Source: an uncultured Ruminococcus sp. (GTDB lineage Bacteria > Bacillota > Clostridia > Monoglobales > Monoglobaceae). Taken from it: a stretch of DNA of 42,630 nt. Shown here piece after piece: positions 9,319 to 17,915 of the stretch (position 1 is its first letter; every line of letters begins with the position of its first letter). The notes under the pieces are model-generated. The model was given only the letters and a program-made list of their open reading frames with translations. It was not told where the DNA came from and ran no database searches. The stretch is taken from the NCBI GenBank assembly GCA_902797885.1, contig CADBUP010000153.1, positions 1-42,630 on the forward strand, read 5' to 3'. Position numbers and translations under genes: made by a program.

Positions 9319-11155
9319 AGCAAACACCCCCTCCGAACTGTGCCGCTCCGCAGCCCGCACATTTCTCACGGCAGGACGGAGTTGTTTTTTCCTCGTATGC
9401 ACGCTTGTGTTCCGCTATGAAAAAGCTCTTGTTTACACCAATATCAGCGTAATCCCACGGCAGTATTTCATCATAGCCTATTCTTCGGTATGCGTAAAAT
9501 TCGGGGTCGATTCCGTTAATTTCAAACGCTTTCATCCACTTTTCATAGTCAAAGAAGTCCGTCCAGCCGTCGAACTTACAGCCAAACTCGACCGCCGATA
9601 TAAGAACCTCGCCGAGACGTCTGTCGCCTTTCGCAAAGACCGCCTCTAAAAAGCTGACCTGACTTGAATGCCAGTTATAAATTATCTTTCGGTTGGTTAT
9701 GCTCTTACTCAGCATCGACGCCTTCCGCTCAAGTTCAGAAATTCTGTTCTGCGGCTCCCATTGAAACGGCGTAAAAGGTTTCGGCACAAACAGCGACGTA
9801 CTAACCGTCACGGTTACCGACCTTCCCTTTCTCTTTTCGGGCGGAACCTGATAAAAAGCGTCTATTACCTTGTCAGCAAGGTCACCGATTCCCAGCACAT
9901 CATCATCCGTCTCGGTGGGCAGCCCCATCATAAAATAAAGCTTAACCCTGTTGTATCCGCCCTCGAATGCGATGCTTGTGGTTCTGATAAGCTCTTCCTC
10001 GCGGACGTTTTTGTTTATAACGTCGCGAAGCCTTTGCGTCCCGGCCTCGGGCGCAAAGGTAAGACCGCTCTTCTTGACCTTTTGAACCTTTTCCATAAGC
10101 TCCATAGAGAAGTTGTCAACTCTAAGCGACGGGAGCGACAGATTTATTCGCTTATCGACAGTTATCTTTAAAAGCTCGTCTATTAATTCAAACAGACAGG
10201 TATAGTCGCTCGTGCTGAGCGAGGACAGCGTCATCTCCTCGTATCCCGTTGCGTCAATCGCGTTTCTTGCTGCACCGACAAGGCGCTTAACCGAACGCTC
10301 TCTGACCGGCCGATAAATATACCCGGCCTGACAGAAACGGCAACCTCTTATACAACCGCGGAAGAGTTCAAGCATTATCCTGTCATGAACCACCTCCATA
10401 AACGGAACTATCAGCTTTTCCGGGATATATGTGTCATCAAAATTGAGTATAATTCTCTTTTTCACCTTCTTTGGGGCACAGTCTCGGTTCGGTTCAAACG
10501 ACTTTATTGTATTATCGTCATTATATTCGACATCATAAAATGACGGAACGTAAATTCCCTCTATTTTCGCTATTGTTTCAAGGTATTCTTCACGTGTTCG
10601 GCCGCTTCCGCGCCACTCTTTGTATGCCTGCATTATCTCACGCATAATATCCTCGCCCTCACCGAGAATAAAAAAGTCAACCAAGTCGGAAAGAGGTTCG
10701 GCATGATAGGCACAAGGCCCTCCGCAGCACACAAACGGGTCACCGATTTTCCGCTCACGCGTCCTCAGCGGGATTCCGGCCAGTTTCAGCATATTCACAA
10801 TGTTAGAATAGCTCATCTCATACTGAAGCGTAAAGCCGACCATATCAAATTCTCTCACCGGCGTATAGCTTTCAAGCGACAGGAGTGGAATCCCCTCCTT
10901 CTTCATTTCCTGTTCCATATCATCCCACGGGGCAAAAACACGCTCACAGACAGTATCCTCCCACTCGTTCATCATATGATACAAAATCTTTATGCCGAGA
11001 TGTGACATTCCCACCTCATAAACATCCGGGAAACAAAACGCAAACGACATCATATCCGAGGTCATTTCCTTATGAATACTGTTAAACTCGTTGCCTATAT
11101 ACCGCGCCGGCTTCTGAACGCGTTTAAGACAAGCTTCAAATTTCTTCTTGTACAT
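9311..11155 (-). CDS. B12-binding-domain radical SAM protein, TIGR03960 family
   Basis: A 614-residue protein with an N-terminal Rossmann-like cobalamin-binding region (about 15-170, including the stretch around GEGED) and a radical SAM core whose 4Fe-4S cysteines are C268, C272 and C275 (CIRGCRFC). The C-terminus has a cysteine cluster (CREKCAGCG). Members pair with the DUF2344 protein; the substrate is not established, though the usual rng/rplU neighbourhood suggests RNA or ribosome modification. ATG at 11155 follows AGGAG by 6 nt; another ATG 5 nt upstream is out of frame and soon stops. If the domain binds cobalamin, the cell needs the vitamin, which bears on the ECF system at 33-39 kb. 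Confidence 0.9.
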   Translation of the reverse strand: MYKKKFEACLKRVQKPARYIGNEFNSIHKEMTSDMMSFAFCFPDVYEVGMSHLGIKILYHMMNEWEDTVCERVFAPWDDMEQEMKKEGIPLLSLESYTPVREFDMVGFTLQYEMSYSNIVNMLKLAGIPLRTRERKIGDPFVCCGGPCAYHAEPLSDLVDFFILGEGEDIMREIMQAYKEWRGSGRTREEYLETIAKIEGIYVPSFYDVEYNDDNTIKSFEPNRDCAPKKVKKRIILNFDDTYIPEKLIVPFMEVVHDRIMLELFRGCIRGCRFCQAGYIYRPVRERSVKRLVGAARNAIDATGYEEMTLSSLSTSDYTCLFELIDELLKITVDKRINLSLPSLRVDNFSMELMEKVQKVKKSGLTFAPEAGTQRLRDVINKNVREEELIRTTSIAFEGGYNRVKLYFMMGLPTETDDDVLGIGDLADKVIDAFYQVPPEKRKGRSVTVTVSTSLFVPKPFTPFQWEPQNRISELERKASMLSKSITNRKIIYNWHSSQVSFLEAVFAKGDRRLGEVLISAVEFGCKFDGWTDFFDYEKWMKAFEINGIDPEFYAYRRIGYDEILPWDYADIGVNKSFFIAEHKRAYEEKTTPSCREKCAGCGAAQFGGGVCFE

Positions 11156-11233
11156 ACATTTCTCCTATTTTTATATTCTGCCGCCGGTGCGGCAAAATGA
11201 ATTTTCAGGCATTTCGCCATAAAGCGTTTTCTA

Positions 11234-11261
11234 TATATAATATAATACACCACATTGCCAA
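11234..11261 (-). promoter_or_regulatory. Possible promoter of the radical SAM gene
   Basis: Minus strand TTGGCA (11256-11261) is followed by a run of TATATA; the register giving 16 nt puts the -10 at 11234-11239. The AT-rich stretch allows several registers, so only the general location is supported. The leader would be about 70 nt. Confidence 0.4.
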
Positions 11262-11327
11262 AAGTTTCAAGCATAAAAGCGGACAAAGTTTAATAAAATT
11301 TATTAACAAGTCAAATGAGGTGATAAG

Positions 11328-11669
11328 ATGTCTGCTCGCCAACACAAAAATAATCGTCTGTCTTCCGAAGAAGGCGGCGGTATATTTTCGACCGTTATAC
11401 GTCAGGTTCTTGCGGTCATAATCTGTGCCGCCGTAATCTTAGGTATGCGGGGCAGTCAAAATCTAAGGCTTCGGGGGTACGCCGAGGCATTGGGCCGCGC
11501 GCTTCGCTATGATTCACGCTGGCAGGAATCCGCCCGCGAGGCAATGGGTTTTATTAAAAACATTCTTCCGTCAGACAGCCAATCCGAATCTCCGCGGAAC
11601 GACGCAAATCCCTCCGGTGTTCCGCCGCTGCCCGACGCTTCCGAAAACGGCGGTGTAAGTTTTCAATGA
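11328..11669 (+). CDS. Small single-pass membrane protein, SpoIVFA-like but lacking the LytM domain
   Basis: A 113-residue protein with one membrane segment (about residues 22-40, VIRQVLAVIICAAVILGMRG) after a short hydrophilic N-terminus. A helical stretch follows (about 45-80), then a Pro/Ser/Asn-rich tail. ATG at 11328 has GAGGTGATAAG before it. The gene overlaps spoIVFB by 4 nt (ATGA), the place normally held by spoIVFA, whose product holds SpoIVFB in check in the outer forespore membrane. SpoIVFA has one membrane span followed by a LytM/M23 domain; that domain is absent here with no frameshift visible. Position and membrane topology support a reduced SpoIVFA; sequence similarity is too weak for certainty. 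Confidence 0.6.
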   Translation: MSARQHKNNRLSSEEGGGIFSTVIRQVLAVIICAAVILGMRGSQNLRLRGYAEALGRALRYDSRWQESAREAMGFIKNILPSDSQSESPRNDANPSGVPPLPDASENGGVSFQ

Positions 11670-12526
11670 AAAATTTTAAACTTAAGCTAACTAAACATTT
11701 ATATATCAATATATTATTTTTCCCGTTTCTCGCCGCAAGTATACTCGGTCGGTATGCGATTCCTTTCGGACTTTCGTATCTGTGTGCTATTCTTCACGAA
11801 TTTGCGCACGTTTTAACGGCGCGCAGGCTGAATGTCGGGATTTCTTATATTGAAATCCAACCCTTCGGCGTGTGCTGTCGCCTGAAGTCCGAGGTAATCC
11901 AAAATCCTGTCTCAGAAATAGCCATTGCGCTTGCCGGGCCGCTTTCAAACTTGGCCGCGGCGGCAATCGCTCACTATCTTCCGGCTTCAAGCGAATACAC
12001 GGCGTACTTTATAAACTGTAATATCGCCATGGCGATAATCAATCTTGTCCCCGCTCTCCCCCTCGACGGCGGAAGAATTTTTCGCGCCGCTCTGACCCTT
12101 GCCGTGGGCTCGCTTCGCGCATATAATATAACCGTTCGGTTCAGCCGCCTTCCTGTTGCGCTGATTCTCGCCGCGGCAATATACAGTCTTCTTACTTCAC
12201 AATTTAATTTTTCGCTCATCCTAATCGGAGCATTCCTTCTCGGAAGCCTGTGTCAGGAACAAAAAAATATCTCACACAGAACCCTGCATGAGATACTTGA
12301 TTATAAAACAAAGTTAACGCCGAACCGTATGTGCCGCTCGGTTGTGCTTACCGCCCGCCGCTCAACACCGGCAAGGCAAATCCTGCGCCGGCTTTCATAT
12401 GACAATTATCACATAATTCACGTGACCGATGACGATATGCGCATAGTCAGCACCCTCACAGAAGGTCAGCTGTTAAACGCCCTCACCGACCGTGGGGTTC
12501 GGGTCACTCTCGGCGACATCAACTGA
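11666..12526 (+). CDS. spoIVFB: SpoIVFB-like M50 intramembrane metalloprotease
   Basis: A site-2-type zinc protease; the B. subtilis homologue cleaves pro-sigma-K in the mother cell late in sporulation. The 286 residues match the family length. Zinc ligands are H44-E-F-A-H48 (HExxH) and D134 in LPLDGGR, close to the B. subtilis positions. Several hydrophobic segments cover about 12-200, and residues 215-286 look like the regulatory CBS domain. The start is fixed by the ATGA overlap with the preceding small membrane protein. The last 54 nt overlap, tail to tail, the 3' end of the adenine deaminase gene. In many Clostridia spoIVFB runs in the same direction as the radical SAM/DUF2344 genes; here it is divergent from them. 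Confidence 0.85.
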   Translation: MKNFKLKLTKHLYINILFFPFLAASILGRYAIPFGLSYLCAILHEFAHVLTARRLNVGISYIEIQPFGVCCRLKSEVIQNPVSEIAIALAGPLSNLAAAAIAHYLPASSEYTAYFINCNIAMAIINLVPALPLDGGRIFRAALTLAVGSLRAYNITVRFSRLPVALILAAAIYSLLTSQFNFSLILIGAFLLGSLCQEQKNISHRTLHEILDYKTKLTPNRMCRSVVLTARRSTPARQILRRLSYDNYHIIHVTDDDMRIVSTLTEGQLLNALTDRGVRVTLGDIN

Positions 12527-14182
12527 CACCCGCTCCTGCTTGTTCACGTCAACATAACCGAGCGTTGTGATTTTAAGCGACGGTATCACCGCAAGGCTCA
12601 CAAACGCCATTGTCATAAGCGGGGCTGAATTCTCGGGTATGCCCAGTTCTTTCATTGCCGCTCTTAGTGCTTCGTCAAGCCTTGCCGCCTCCTCGGCGGA
12701 ATTATCGGACATAAGCCCCGCAATGGGCAGCGGAACATCCGCAATGGGCTTTCCGTCCGCAACCGCGGTACAGCCGCCCTCCATGTCGATTATGTGGTTT
12801 GCCGCATACGCCATATCTGCTTCGTTGGTTCCTATAACTATAATGTTGTGCGAATCGTGCGAAACCGATGAGGCGATAGCACCTCTTTTTAATCCTATTC
12901 CCGAGATATATCCCACGCCGATATGCCCGGTACCATTATGCCTTTCTATTACCGCAATTTTAAGTATATCTCTGTCTACGCTTATTCCACGGATTTCGGT
13001 TATCTCTTCTTCGGTCAGAAGTTCACCCTTAATCGTCTTTATAACGCGGCATTTTCCGCACGGAGCATTAAAATCCGCGGCGGATAACTTTTTCACATTA
13101 AAAGTATTTCTGACTGCGGCGTCAAGCCTTGAATCGATTTTTATACTCGGCTCAATCAAAAGCTTTCCGTTCTCGGCGGTTTTTATTCCGCCGCAATATA
13201 CCGTTTCGACTCTCACATCGTCAAGACTGCTAAAAACGGCTAAATCCGCCTTATACCCCGGCGCAACCGCCCCGATGTTCTTAAGTCCGAAACATTCCGC
13301 CGCTTGAATGGTCGCCATTCGTATTCCGACAATCGGAGACTTTCCGAGTCTGACCGCACGGCGTATAATCGCGTCTATATGTCCGTCATTAATTAAATCA
13401 GCAGGGTGTTTGTCATCGGTGACCAAAAGACAGCGGCGATTATACGGCTCATCGAACAGGTCAATCAATCCCTCAAGATTTCTCGCCGCCGTTCCGCGGC
13501 GAATCATCAGCCATTGCCCGCGGCGGATTCGCTCCGCCGCCTCATTAAATTCAGAACACTCATGGTCGGTCTTGATTCCCGCGGATATGTATGTGTTTAA
13601 ATCTCTCCCCGTGAGCATAGGGGCGTGACCGTCAATATTCTTGTTAAGTAAGACCGCGTCCCGAAGCTTTTTATGAACGGCTTTATCTCCGCCGATTACC
13701 CCCGGATAGTTCATTACTTCAGCAAGCCCGAGCACCCTCGGATTTGAATAATACGGATACAAGTCCTCGGCCGAGAGTATGGCTCCCGACTCATCAAAAT
13801 TCGTTGCCGGAACACAGGAGGGGAGCATAATATAAACGCTCAGCGGAAGTCCCTCACTCGCCGAGAGCATATAGTCGATTCCGTCCGTTCCGCAGACGTT
13901 CGCGATTTCATGAGGGTCGGCAACAACAGCCGTTGTTCCGTGAGGGAGGCAGACACGCGCGAATTCAGCGGGGGTAAGCATTGTGCTTTCGATGTGAATA
14001 TGACCGTCGATAAAGCCGGGGCATATGTACCTTCCCGACACATCATCAGCACGGTCGGCGTCAGAATCAGTATAAAAATTACCTACACCGATAATGCGAT
14101 TGTCTTCTATCAGCACATTTGCTTCCTCAATTTCGTCCGTGAACACATTTATAACCTTTCCGTTTTTAATTAATGTTCGCAT
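12473..14182 (-). CDS. ade: Adenine deaminase (Ade, amidohydrolase superfamily)
   Basis: Hydrolyses adenine to hypoxanthine and ammonia for purine salvage. The 569-residue protein starts with the beta-sandwich region followed by GFIDGHIHIEST, the first metal motif. It continues with ADPHEIANVCG and a C-terminal domain including SHDSHNIIVIG and the glycine-rich GGCTAVADG, all characteristic of the Ade (COG1001) family. ATG at 14182 is preceded by GGGAGGTG at good spacing; a 17-codon upstream extension has no such site. It has its own promoter (14217-14245). No purine riboswitch fits in the 90-nt gap to the GH10 gene. The 3' end overlaps spoIVFB on the other strand by 54 nt. Confidence 0.93.
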   Translation of the reverse strand: MRTLIKNGKVINVFTDEIEEANVLIEDNRIIGVGNFYTDSDADRADDVSGRYICPGFIDGHIHIESTMLTPAEFARVCLPHGTTAVVADPHEIANVCGTDGIDYMLSASEGLPLSVYIMLPSCVPATNFDESGAILSAEDLYPYYSNPRVLGLAEVMNYPGVIGGDKAVHKKLRDAVLLNKNIDGHAPMLTGRDLNTYISAGIKTDHECSEFNEAAERIRRGQWLMIRRGTAARNLEGLIDLFDEPYNRRCLLVTDDKHPADLINDGHIDAIIRRAVRLGKSPIVGIRMATIQAAECFGLKNIGAVAPGYKADLAVFSSLDDVRVETVYCGGIKTAENGKLLIEPSIKIDSRLDAAVRNTFNVKKLSAADFNAPCGKCRVIKTIKGELLTEEEITEIRGISVDRDILKIAVIERHNGTGHIGVGYISGIGLKRGAIASSVSHDSHNIIVIGTNEADMAYAANHIIDMEGGCTAVADGKPIADVPLPIAGLMSDNSAEEAARLDEALRAAMKELGIPENSAPLMTMAFVSLAVIPSLKITTLGYVDVNKQERVSVDVAESDPNPTVGEGV

Positions 14183-14216
14183 ATTCCGCACCTCCCGAAG
14201 CTTATTATTGTATTGA

Positions 14217-14245
14217 ATTTTATCACAAAACAACTGTCAAGTCAA
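14217..14245 (-). promoter_or_regulatory. Sigma-A type promoter of ade
   Basis: Minus strand TTGACT (14240-14245), 17-nt spacer, TAAAAT (14217-14222), with TGA directly before the -10. The leader to the ade start is about 30 nt. Confidence 0.7.
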
Positions 14246-14272
14246 GCTATACGGATATGTTTTCAGCTATTA

Positions 14273-15595
14273 TTATATAAAAAGTTTTTTAAACTGTGTT
14301 GCTCCTTTTTTTAGTTTAACGGTCTCCTTAACTTTTTTATCTCCAAAGCGAATCGTGATGTCATACTCGCCGAAGAAGCCCCTGAACGCGGCAAGTCCAT
14401 CAACCGCGGGAACGGTAAGTTCGGTTGTCCACTCTGTGTTAATAAGCTTATTTAAAGTCTTATATGCGGCCTTTTCGTTATAATCACCGTCAATCAGACC
14501 TGTTGAAGGAAGATTCTCGTCAAACGCAACCCTCTTAGTAGTTAGAACTCCGTCATCGGGCATATTCCACCATGTGATTCCCGTAACGGACGGGTGCGAG
14601 AAGCACACCTTATAAAGCCGCTCAGCCGCAAGAGCCTGAAGCTCCTCGTCAACCTCGCCCCCGAATTTTGACGGAATACTTACCTCGGAAACATTTATCG
14701 GTTTTCCGAGCGTCGCATATGTATCGAGGACGTCATAGAGCATTTCTGAGTTATAGACCTTTTGAGGGCCGTTATCGCCTAAGTGACACTGCATACCGAT
14801 TTCATCGATTCTTGCGCCACGGTTTAACAAATCCTTGATATTCAAATAATATCCGCTGTACTTACCGCAGAATTCGGTAAAGGATGCCTGAACTGTGTCG
14901 TTCAGAATGAGCGTATTGTTCGGGAAATATCTGTTTGCCAAATCAAAAATCCAAAGGCAATAGTCATCTTCGGGAACAATATACTTTGCGTTGGGATTTC
15001 TTCTGTCTCTCATATACACATCATAAATACGCGACGGCTCGTTCACAACGTCAAAGCGTTCAAAAACGTCCTTGTACCTCTCTGAAATTTCTTTAAACCT
15101 TTTTTCTATATACGGCTTTAATTCAGAAAAGTCATCGGGAAGCCATCTCGGAATAAACTCATGCCAGAAAAGCGGATGTCCCTTCATTCTGATGTTATGC
15201 TTTAAGCAAAATTCCATTACTTTATCGGCGGGCGGCCGTCTGTAGACCTCTGTTTTTGTGTCGGCGTCATATCTGAGAAGTCCTTTTTCCGGTTCTGTTC
15301 CCTCCCAATAAAGCGGTACAGCCGCACTATTAAAAAGCTTGCAGAATTTTTCCTCAAAAAGTCTGTTTCTTTCTTCGTCGTCATATTGACCGAGCATAAA
15401 AATATTTGCCCCAAAGTTAAAGTCAATATTCTTTAGCTTAACTTCAACATTGGCATTCTCTATTTTATTTCCCTCTTTGTCAAACAGAAGTAACTCAAAG
15501 TTACCTTTTCGATTTCTTTCTATATCCTTATCGGCACGCTGATTAAAAACACTCTCACCGTCTTTTATTGCCTTATACACTACGTTTTCTTGCAC
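14273..15595 (-). CDS. Intracellular glycoside hydrolase family 10 (endo-xylanase-like)
   Basis: A retaining beta-glycosidase of the GH10 (beta/alpha)8 fold, predicted to act on xylan or xylo-oligosaccharides. The 440 residues contain GHPLFWHEFIPRWL (139-152), the acid/base glutamate E186 in DVVNEP, and the likely nucleophile E304 in NVSEVS. About 60 residues precede the barrel and about 75 follow it as a beta-rich tail (PAVDGLAAFRGFFGEYDITI). There is no signal peptide, so it is probably cytoplasmic and works on imported oligomers. The start is GTG at 15595, since AAGGGGG lies 8-9 nt before it. It is divergent from an AraC regulator that likely controls it. No transporter for its substrate is adjacent. 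Confidence 0.85.
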   Translation of the reverse strand: MQENVVYKAIKDGESVFNQRADKDIERNRKGNFELLLFDKEGNKIENANVEVKLKNIDFNFGANIFMLGQYDDEERNRLFEEKFCKLFNSAAVPLYWEGTEPEKGLLRYDADTKTEVYRRPPADKVMEFCLKHNIRMKGHPLFWHEFIPRWLPDDFSELKPYIEKRFKEISERYKDVFERFDVVNEPSRIYDVYMRDRRNPNAKYIVPEDDYCLWIFDLANRYFPNNTLILNDTVQASFTEFCGKYSGYYLNIKDLLNRGARIDEIGMQCHLGDNGPQKVYNSEMLYDVLDTYATLGKPINVSEVSIPSKFGGEVDEELQALAAERLYKVCFSHPSVTGITWWNMPDDGVLTTKRVAFDENLPSTGLIDGDYNEKAAYKTLNKLINTEWTTELTVPAVDGLAAFRGFFGEYDITIRFGDKKVKETVKLKKGATQFKKLFI

Positions 15596-15626
15596 TATAA
15601 ATACCCCCTTCAAGGTTTTTTATTTA

Positions 15627-15655
15627 ATTTTATCAGTCTGTTTTTAATAAATCAA
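15627..15655 (-). promoter_or_regulatory. Promoter of the GH10 gene
   Basis: Minus strand TTGATT (15650-15655), 17-nt spacer, TAAAAT (15627-15632). It lies back to back with the araC promoter at 15678-15706, leaving about 22 nt between the two -35 elements, where a regulator could act on both. Confidence 0.55.
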
Positions 15656-15677
15656 CCTACAATTCGTTCAAAATAGG

Positions 15678-15706
15678 TTTACTTTTCGTAAGTTATATGT
15701 TATCAT
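15678..15706 (+). promoter_or_regulatory. Promoter of the AraC regulator divergent from GH10
   Basis: Plus strand TTTACT (15678-15683), 17-nt spacer, TATCAT (15701-15706), about 30 nt before the start codon. Confidence 0.55.
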
Positions 15707-15736
15707 ATATTTATCAAGGAACCGGAGGATGAGAAA

Positions 15737-16492
15737 ATGTTTTTTACCTGTGATAATCTATCTGTTGAAATAGTTGACGTTCTTGAATTCTATCATGAGA
15801 ACACCCACAATGTCGGAAGCCGCCGCTTTAACTCGCTCTCTCTTCGTCTCTCCTCCGACACCGAGATAATCACCGGCGGCACAAGCCGGCATATATCGGA
15901 AAACACAATCGGGTTCTTCCCGTCACACCGTCCATACAAAAGAGTATCGAAAAACGAACATTTAATATCAATAAATTTTATACTGTATAATCAAAGCTTT
16001 GATGAGCTTGAATTCCTCAAGCCGAAAAATGCCGGCGAACTAAGCCGCCTGTTTATCGACATCCTTGAAATTTCAAGAAAGAAATCGTGCGGCTATAGGT
16101 ATGAACAATTAAAGATTTTTTATGAGATAATGCGCCTTCTGTATATTGAAGCCGTAAGTGACACAATAAATCCTCAGGACGAGGGTATGAATGACATAAA
16201 AAAATATATAGACTCAAATTTTTGCGAGCCGAGCCTGAGCGTTGCTGACCTCGCAAGGTCAGTATATATGAGCGAGGTCACCTTCAGAAAAAAATTTCAC
16301 GCCGCATTCGGAAAGTCCCCGAAACAGTATATCATCGATAAACGAATTGAATATGCCATATCTCTGTTATGCTCACAAAATCTAAAAATTTCCGAAATAG
16401 CGAAACTGACCGGCTTCACAAACGAAAAATATTTCAGCACCCTCTTTCGCCGAAGATATTCTATGCCGCCGTCGCAATATGTGAAAAATTAA
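15737..16492 (+). CDS. AraC family transcriptional regulator
   Basis: A 251-residue regulator. The N-terminal ~140 residues form a sensor region without a clear ligand signature. The C-terminal ~100 residues carry two helix-turn-helix motifs: LSVADLARSVYMSEVTFRKKF, then ISEIAKLTGFTNEKYFSTLF, ending with the usual MPPSQYVKN. ATG at 15737 follows GGAGG. Being divergent from the GH10 gene, it most likely responds to a plant-polysaccharide-derived sugar and controls that gene. It converges with etfBA with only 21 nt between them and no terminator visible. Confidence 0.9.
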   Translation: MFFTCDNLSVEIVDVLEFYHENTHNVGSRRFNSLSLRLSSDTEIITGGTSRHISENTIGFFPSHRPYKRVSKNEHLISINFILYNQSFDELEFLKPKNAGELSRLFIDILEISRKKSCGYRYEQLKIFYEIMRLLYIEAVSDTINPQDEGMNDIKKYIDSNFCEPSLSVADLARSVYMSEVTFRKKFHAAFGKSPKQYIIDKRIEYAISLLCSQNLKISEIAKLTGFTNEKYFSTLFRRRYSMPPSQYVKN

Positions 16493-16513
16493 TATAATCT
16501 ATTTTGTTTTATT

Positions 16514-17890
16514 TTAAAATTCAGCGACTATTCCATAGTCGGCGTAATCGAAAATACGCGCGTCTTTATCGGGATTGATTGCGATTATCGTTCCGCTGTC
16601 CTCTATCGCACAGGTATGATGAACGGCGCCGCTTATCCCGACAGCAATATAAATCTTCGGTGCAACCTGTCTTCCGGTCAGCCCCACCTGTCTCTCATAC
16701 TGCATTTTTCCCATATCGACAAGCCCGCGTGAGGAACAGACCTCCGCGCCTATTTTATCCGCAAGAGAATAAAGCTTATCTATTTTATCCGAAACACCGC
16801 GGCCGCCCGAAACGATAATATCCGCGCTCGTCGATTCTGTTCTGACCGTTGCCATCTGCGGCTTTGTGACACATTTTATTTTAGCTGTGATATTTCCGCT
16901 CCGCGCCGGGCGGTACATATATAATATTTCGCCGTCCGTTTCAATGCTTGTGCAATCGGCACAAAGTCCCGTTTTCAATATTGCCGCGGCAATAGGGGCG
17001 TTATTTCTTCCCCAAAAATCCGAATTCCACAAAATTGCATCAGGCATATCTTTTTCAGCCATAGCGGCAATCTCTCTCGGGTCAAGCTCATCCGTTACGG
17101 TCAGTTTTTCCGCCATGGGGCGCGCGATTTCAGCCGCTTTTTCCCCCACCGCCCAAACATTTTTAAGCCTCTCTCCGCTGTACCGTTGCTTTTCTCTTCT
17201 ATCGTCATCGCGGCGGCTCTTTAAGTCTTCAATCAAAGGCAGAAATTCATCAAACGAAATAAACTTACAGCTTCGCCTTCCACGCTCGTTTTCAAAGGTC
17301 TTTAAGACCCTTGTCGGAGAACCGTCAAGGCCACAGCGATTCGGGTCACAATTTATATCTGAGTTATCCCAATGTTCAACCTCTCCCTCTCTCGAAAAAA
17401 TACTCGGAAAGCGGAGAAAATATCCTCTCTCGACCGTCACAAGAGCGGGCGTATCAATACGCACCTCTCCCATACGGGTCTCGGCAATCATTTTTCTTTC
17501 ATTCGTCTTATCCGTTTTATCCGTCTTAATTTTAATTGTGCCGGCTATCAGAGAAATACCTAAGTTTTGTGAAAGCATCGGCCCGACCTGAGCGGTGTCG
17601 CCGTCAACACTCTGCCTTCCGCAAAGAATCATATCGGCATCAAGCTTTTTTATCGCCCTCTCAAGTATATAGGCGGTCGCAAGGGTGTCGGAACCCGCAA
17701 AAATCTTATCGGATAAGAGTATCACTCTGACCCCAAGCCGTGTCAGCGGCTTTAAAGCCTCCGCAGCGGATTCGGGACCCATTGATAAAACCGTTACATC
17801 ACTTGACAGGGTAAGCGCACATTCCAAAGCAGATTCGTCAAACGGATTTATCTCTCCGCCACACACCTTGACGCAAACAACTGTTTTCAT
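16514..17890 (-). CDS. Fused electron transfer flavoprotein, beta-alpha (EtfB-EtfA)
   Basis: One 458-residue chain holds both ETF subunits, usually two genes totalling close to 600 residues. Residues ~1-200 are EtfB-like (INPFDESALE, VTVLSMGPE, AGSDTLATAYIL, ILCGRQSVDGDTAQVGP); the first nucleotide-binding loop is shortened. Residues ~245-458 are EtfA-like, ending in the FAD-binding domain (RQVGLTGRQVAPKIYIAVGISGAVHH, then INPDKDARIFDYADYGIV). It should carry electrons from a flavin oxidase; the GlcD-type oxidase and Fe-S protein upstream in the operon are the obvious partners. ATG at 17890 follows GGAG. An unusual 82-nt gap with a hairpin separates it from the FGGY kinase gene. The fusion is seen in the sequence; bifurcation is inference. 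Confidence 0.85.
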   Translation of the reverse strand: MKTVVCVKVCGGEINPFDESALECALTLSSDVTVLSMGPESAAEALKPLTRLGVRVILLSDKIFAGSDTLATAYILERAIKKLDADMILCGRQSVDGDTAQVGPMLSQNLGISLIAGTIKIKTDKTDKTNERKMIAETRMGEVRIDTPALVTVERGYFLRFPSIFSREGEVEHWDNSDINCDPNRCGLDGSPTRVLKTFENERGRRSCKFISFDEFLPLIEDLKSRRDDDRREKQRYSGERLKNVWAVGEKAAEIARPMAEKLTVTDELDPREIAAMAEKDMPDAILWNSDFWGRNNAPIAAAILKTGLCADCTSIETDGEILYMYRPARSGNITAKIKCVTKPQMATVRTESTSADIIVSGGRGVSDKIDKLYSLADKIGAEVCSSRGLVDMGKMQYERQVGLTGRQVAPKIYIAVGISGAVHHTCAIEDSGTIIAINPDKDARIFDYADYGIVAEF

Positions 17891-17915
17891 AGGAACAACT
17901 CCTCTCTAAAAAGAC

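Noticed and set aside
14183-14272. Purine riboswitch before ade
   Set aside because: Only 90 nt, mostly promoter; no conserved purine-aptamer loops are visible.
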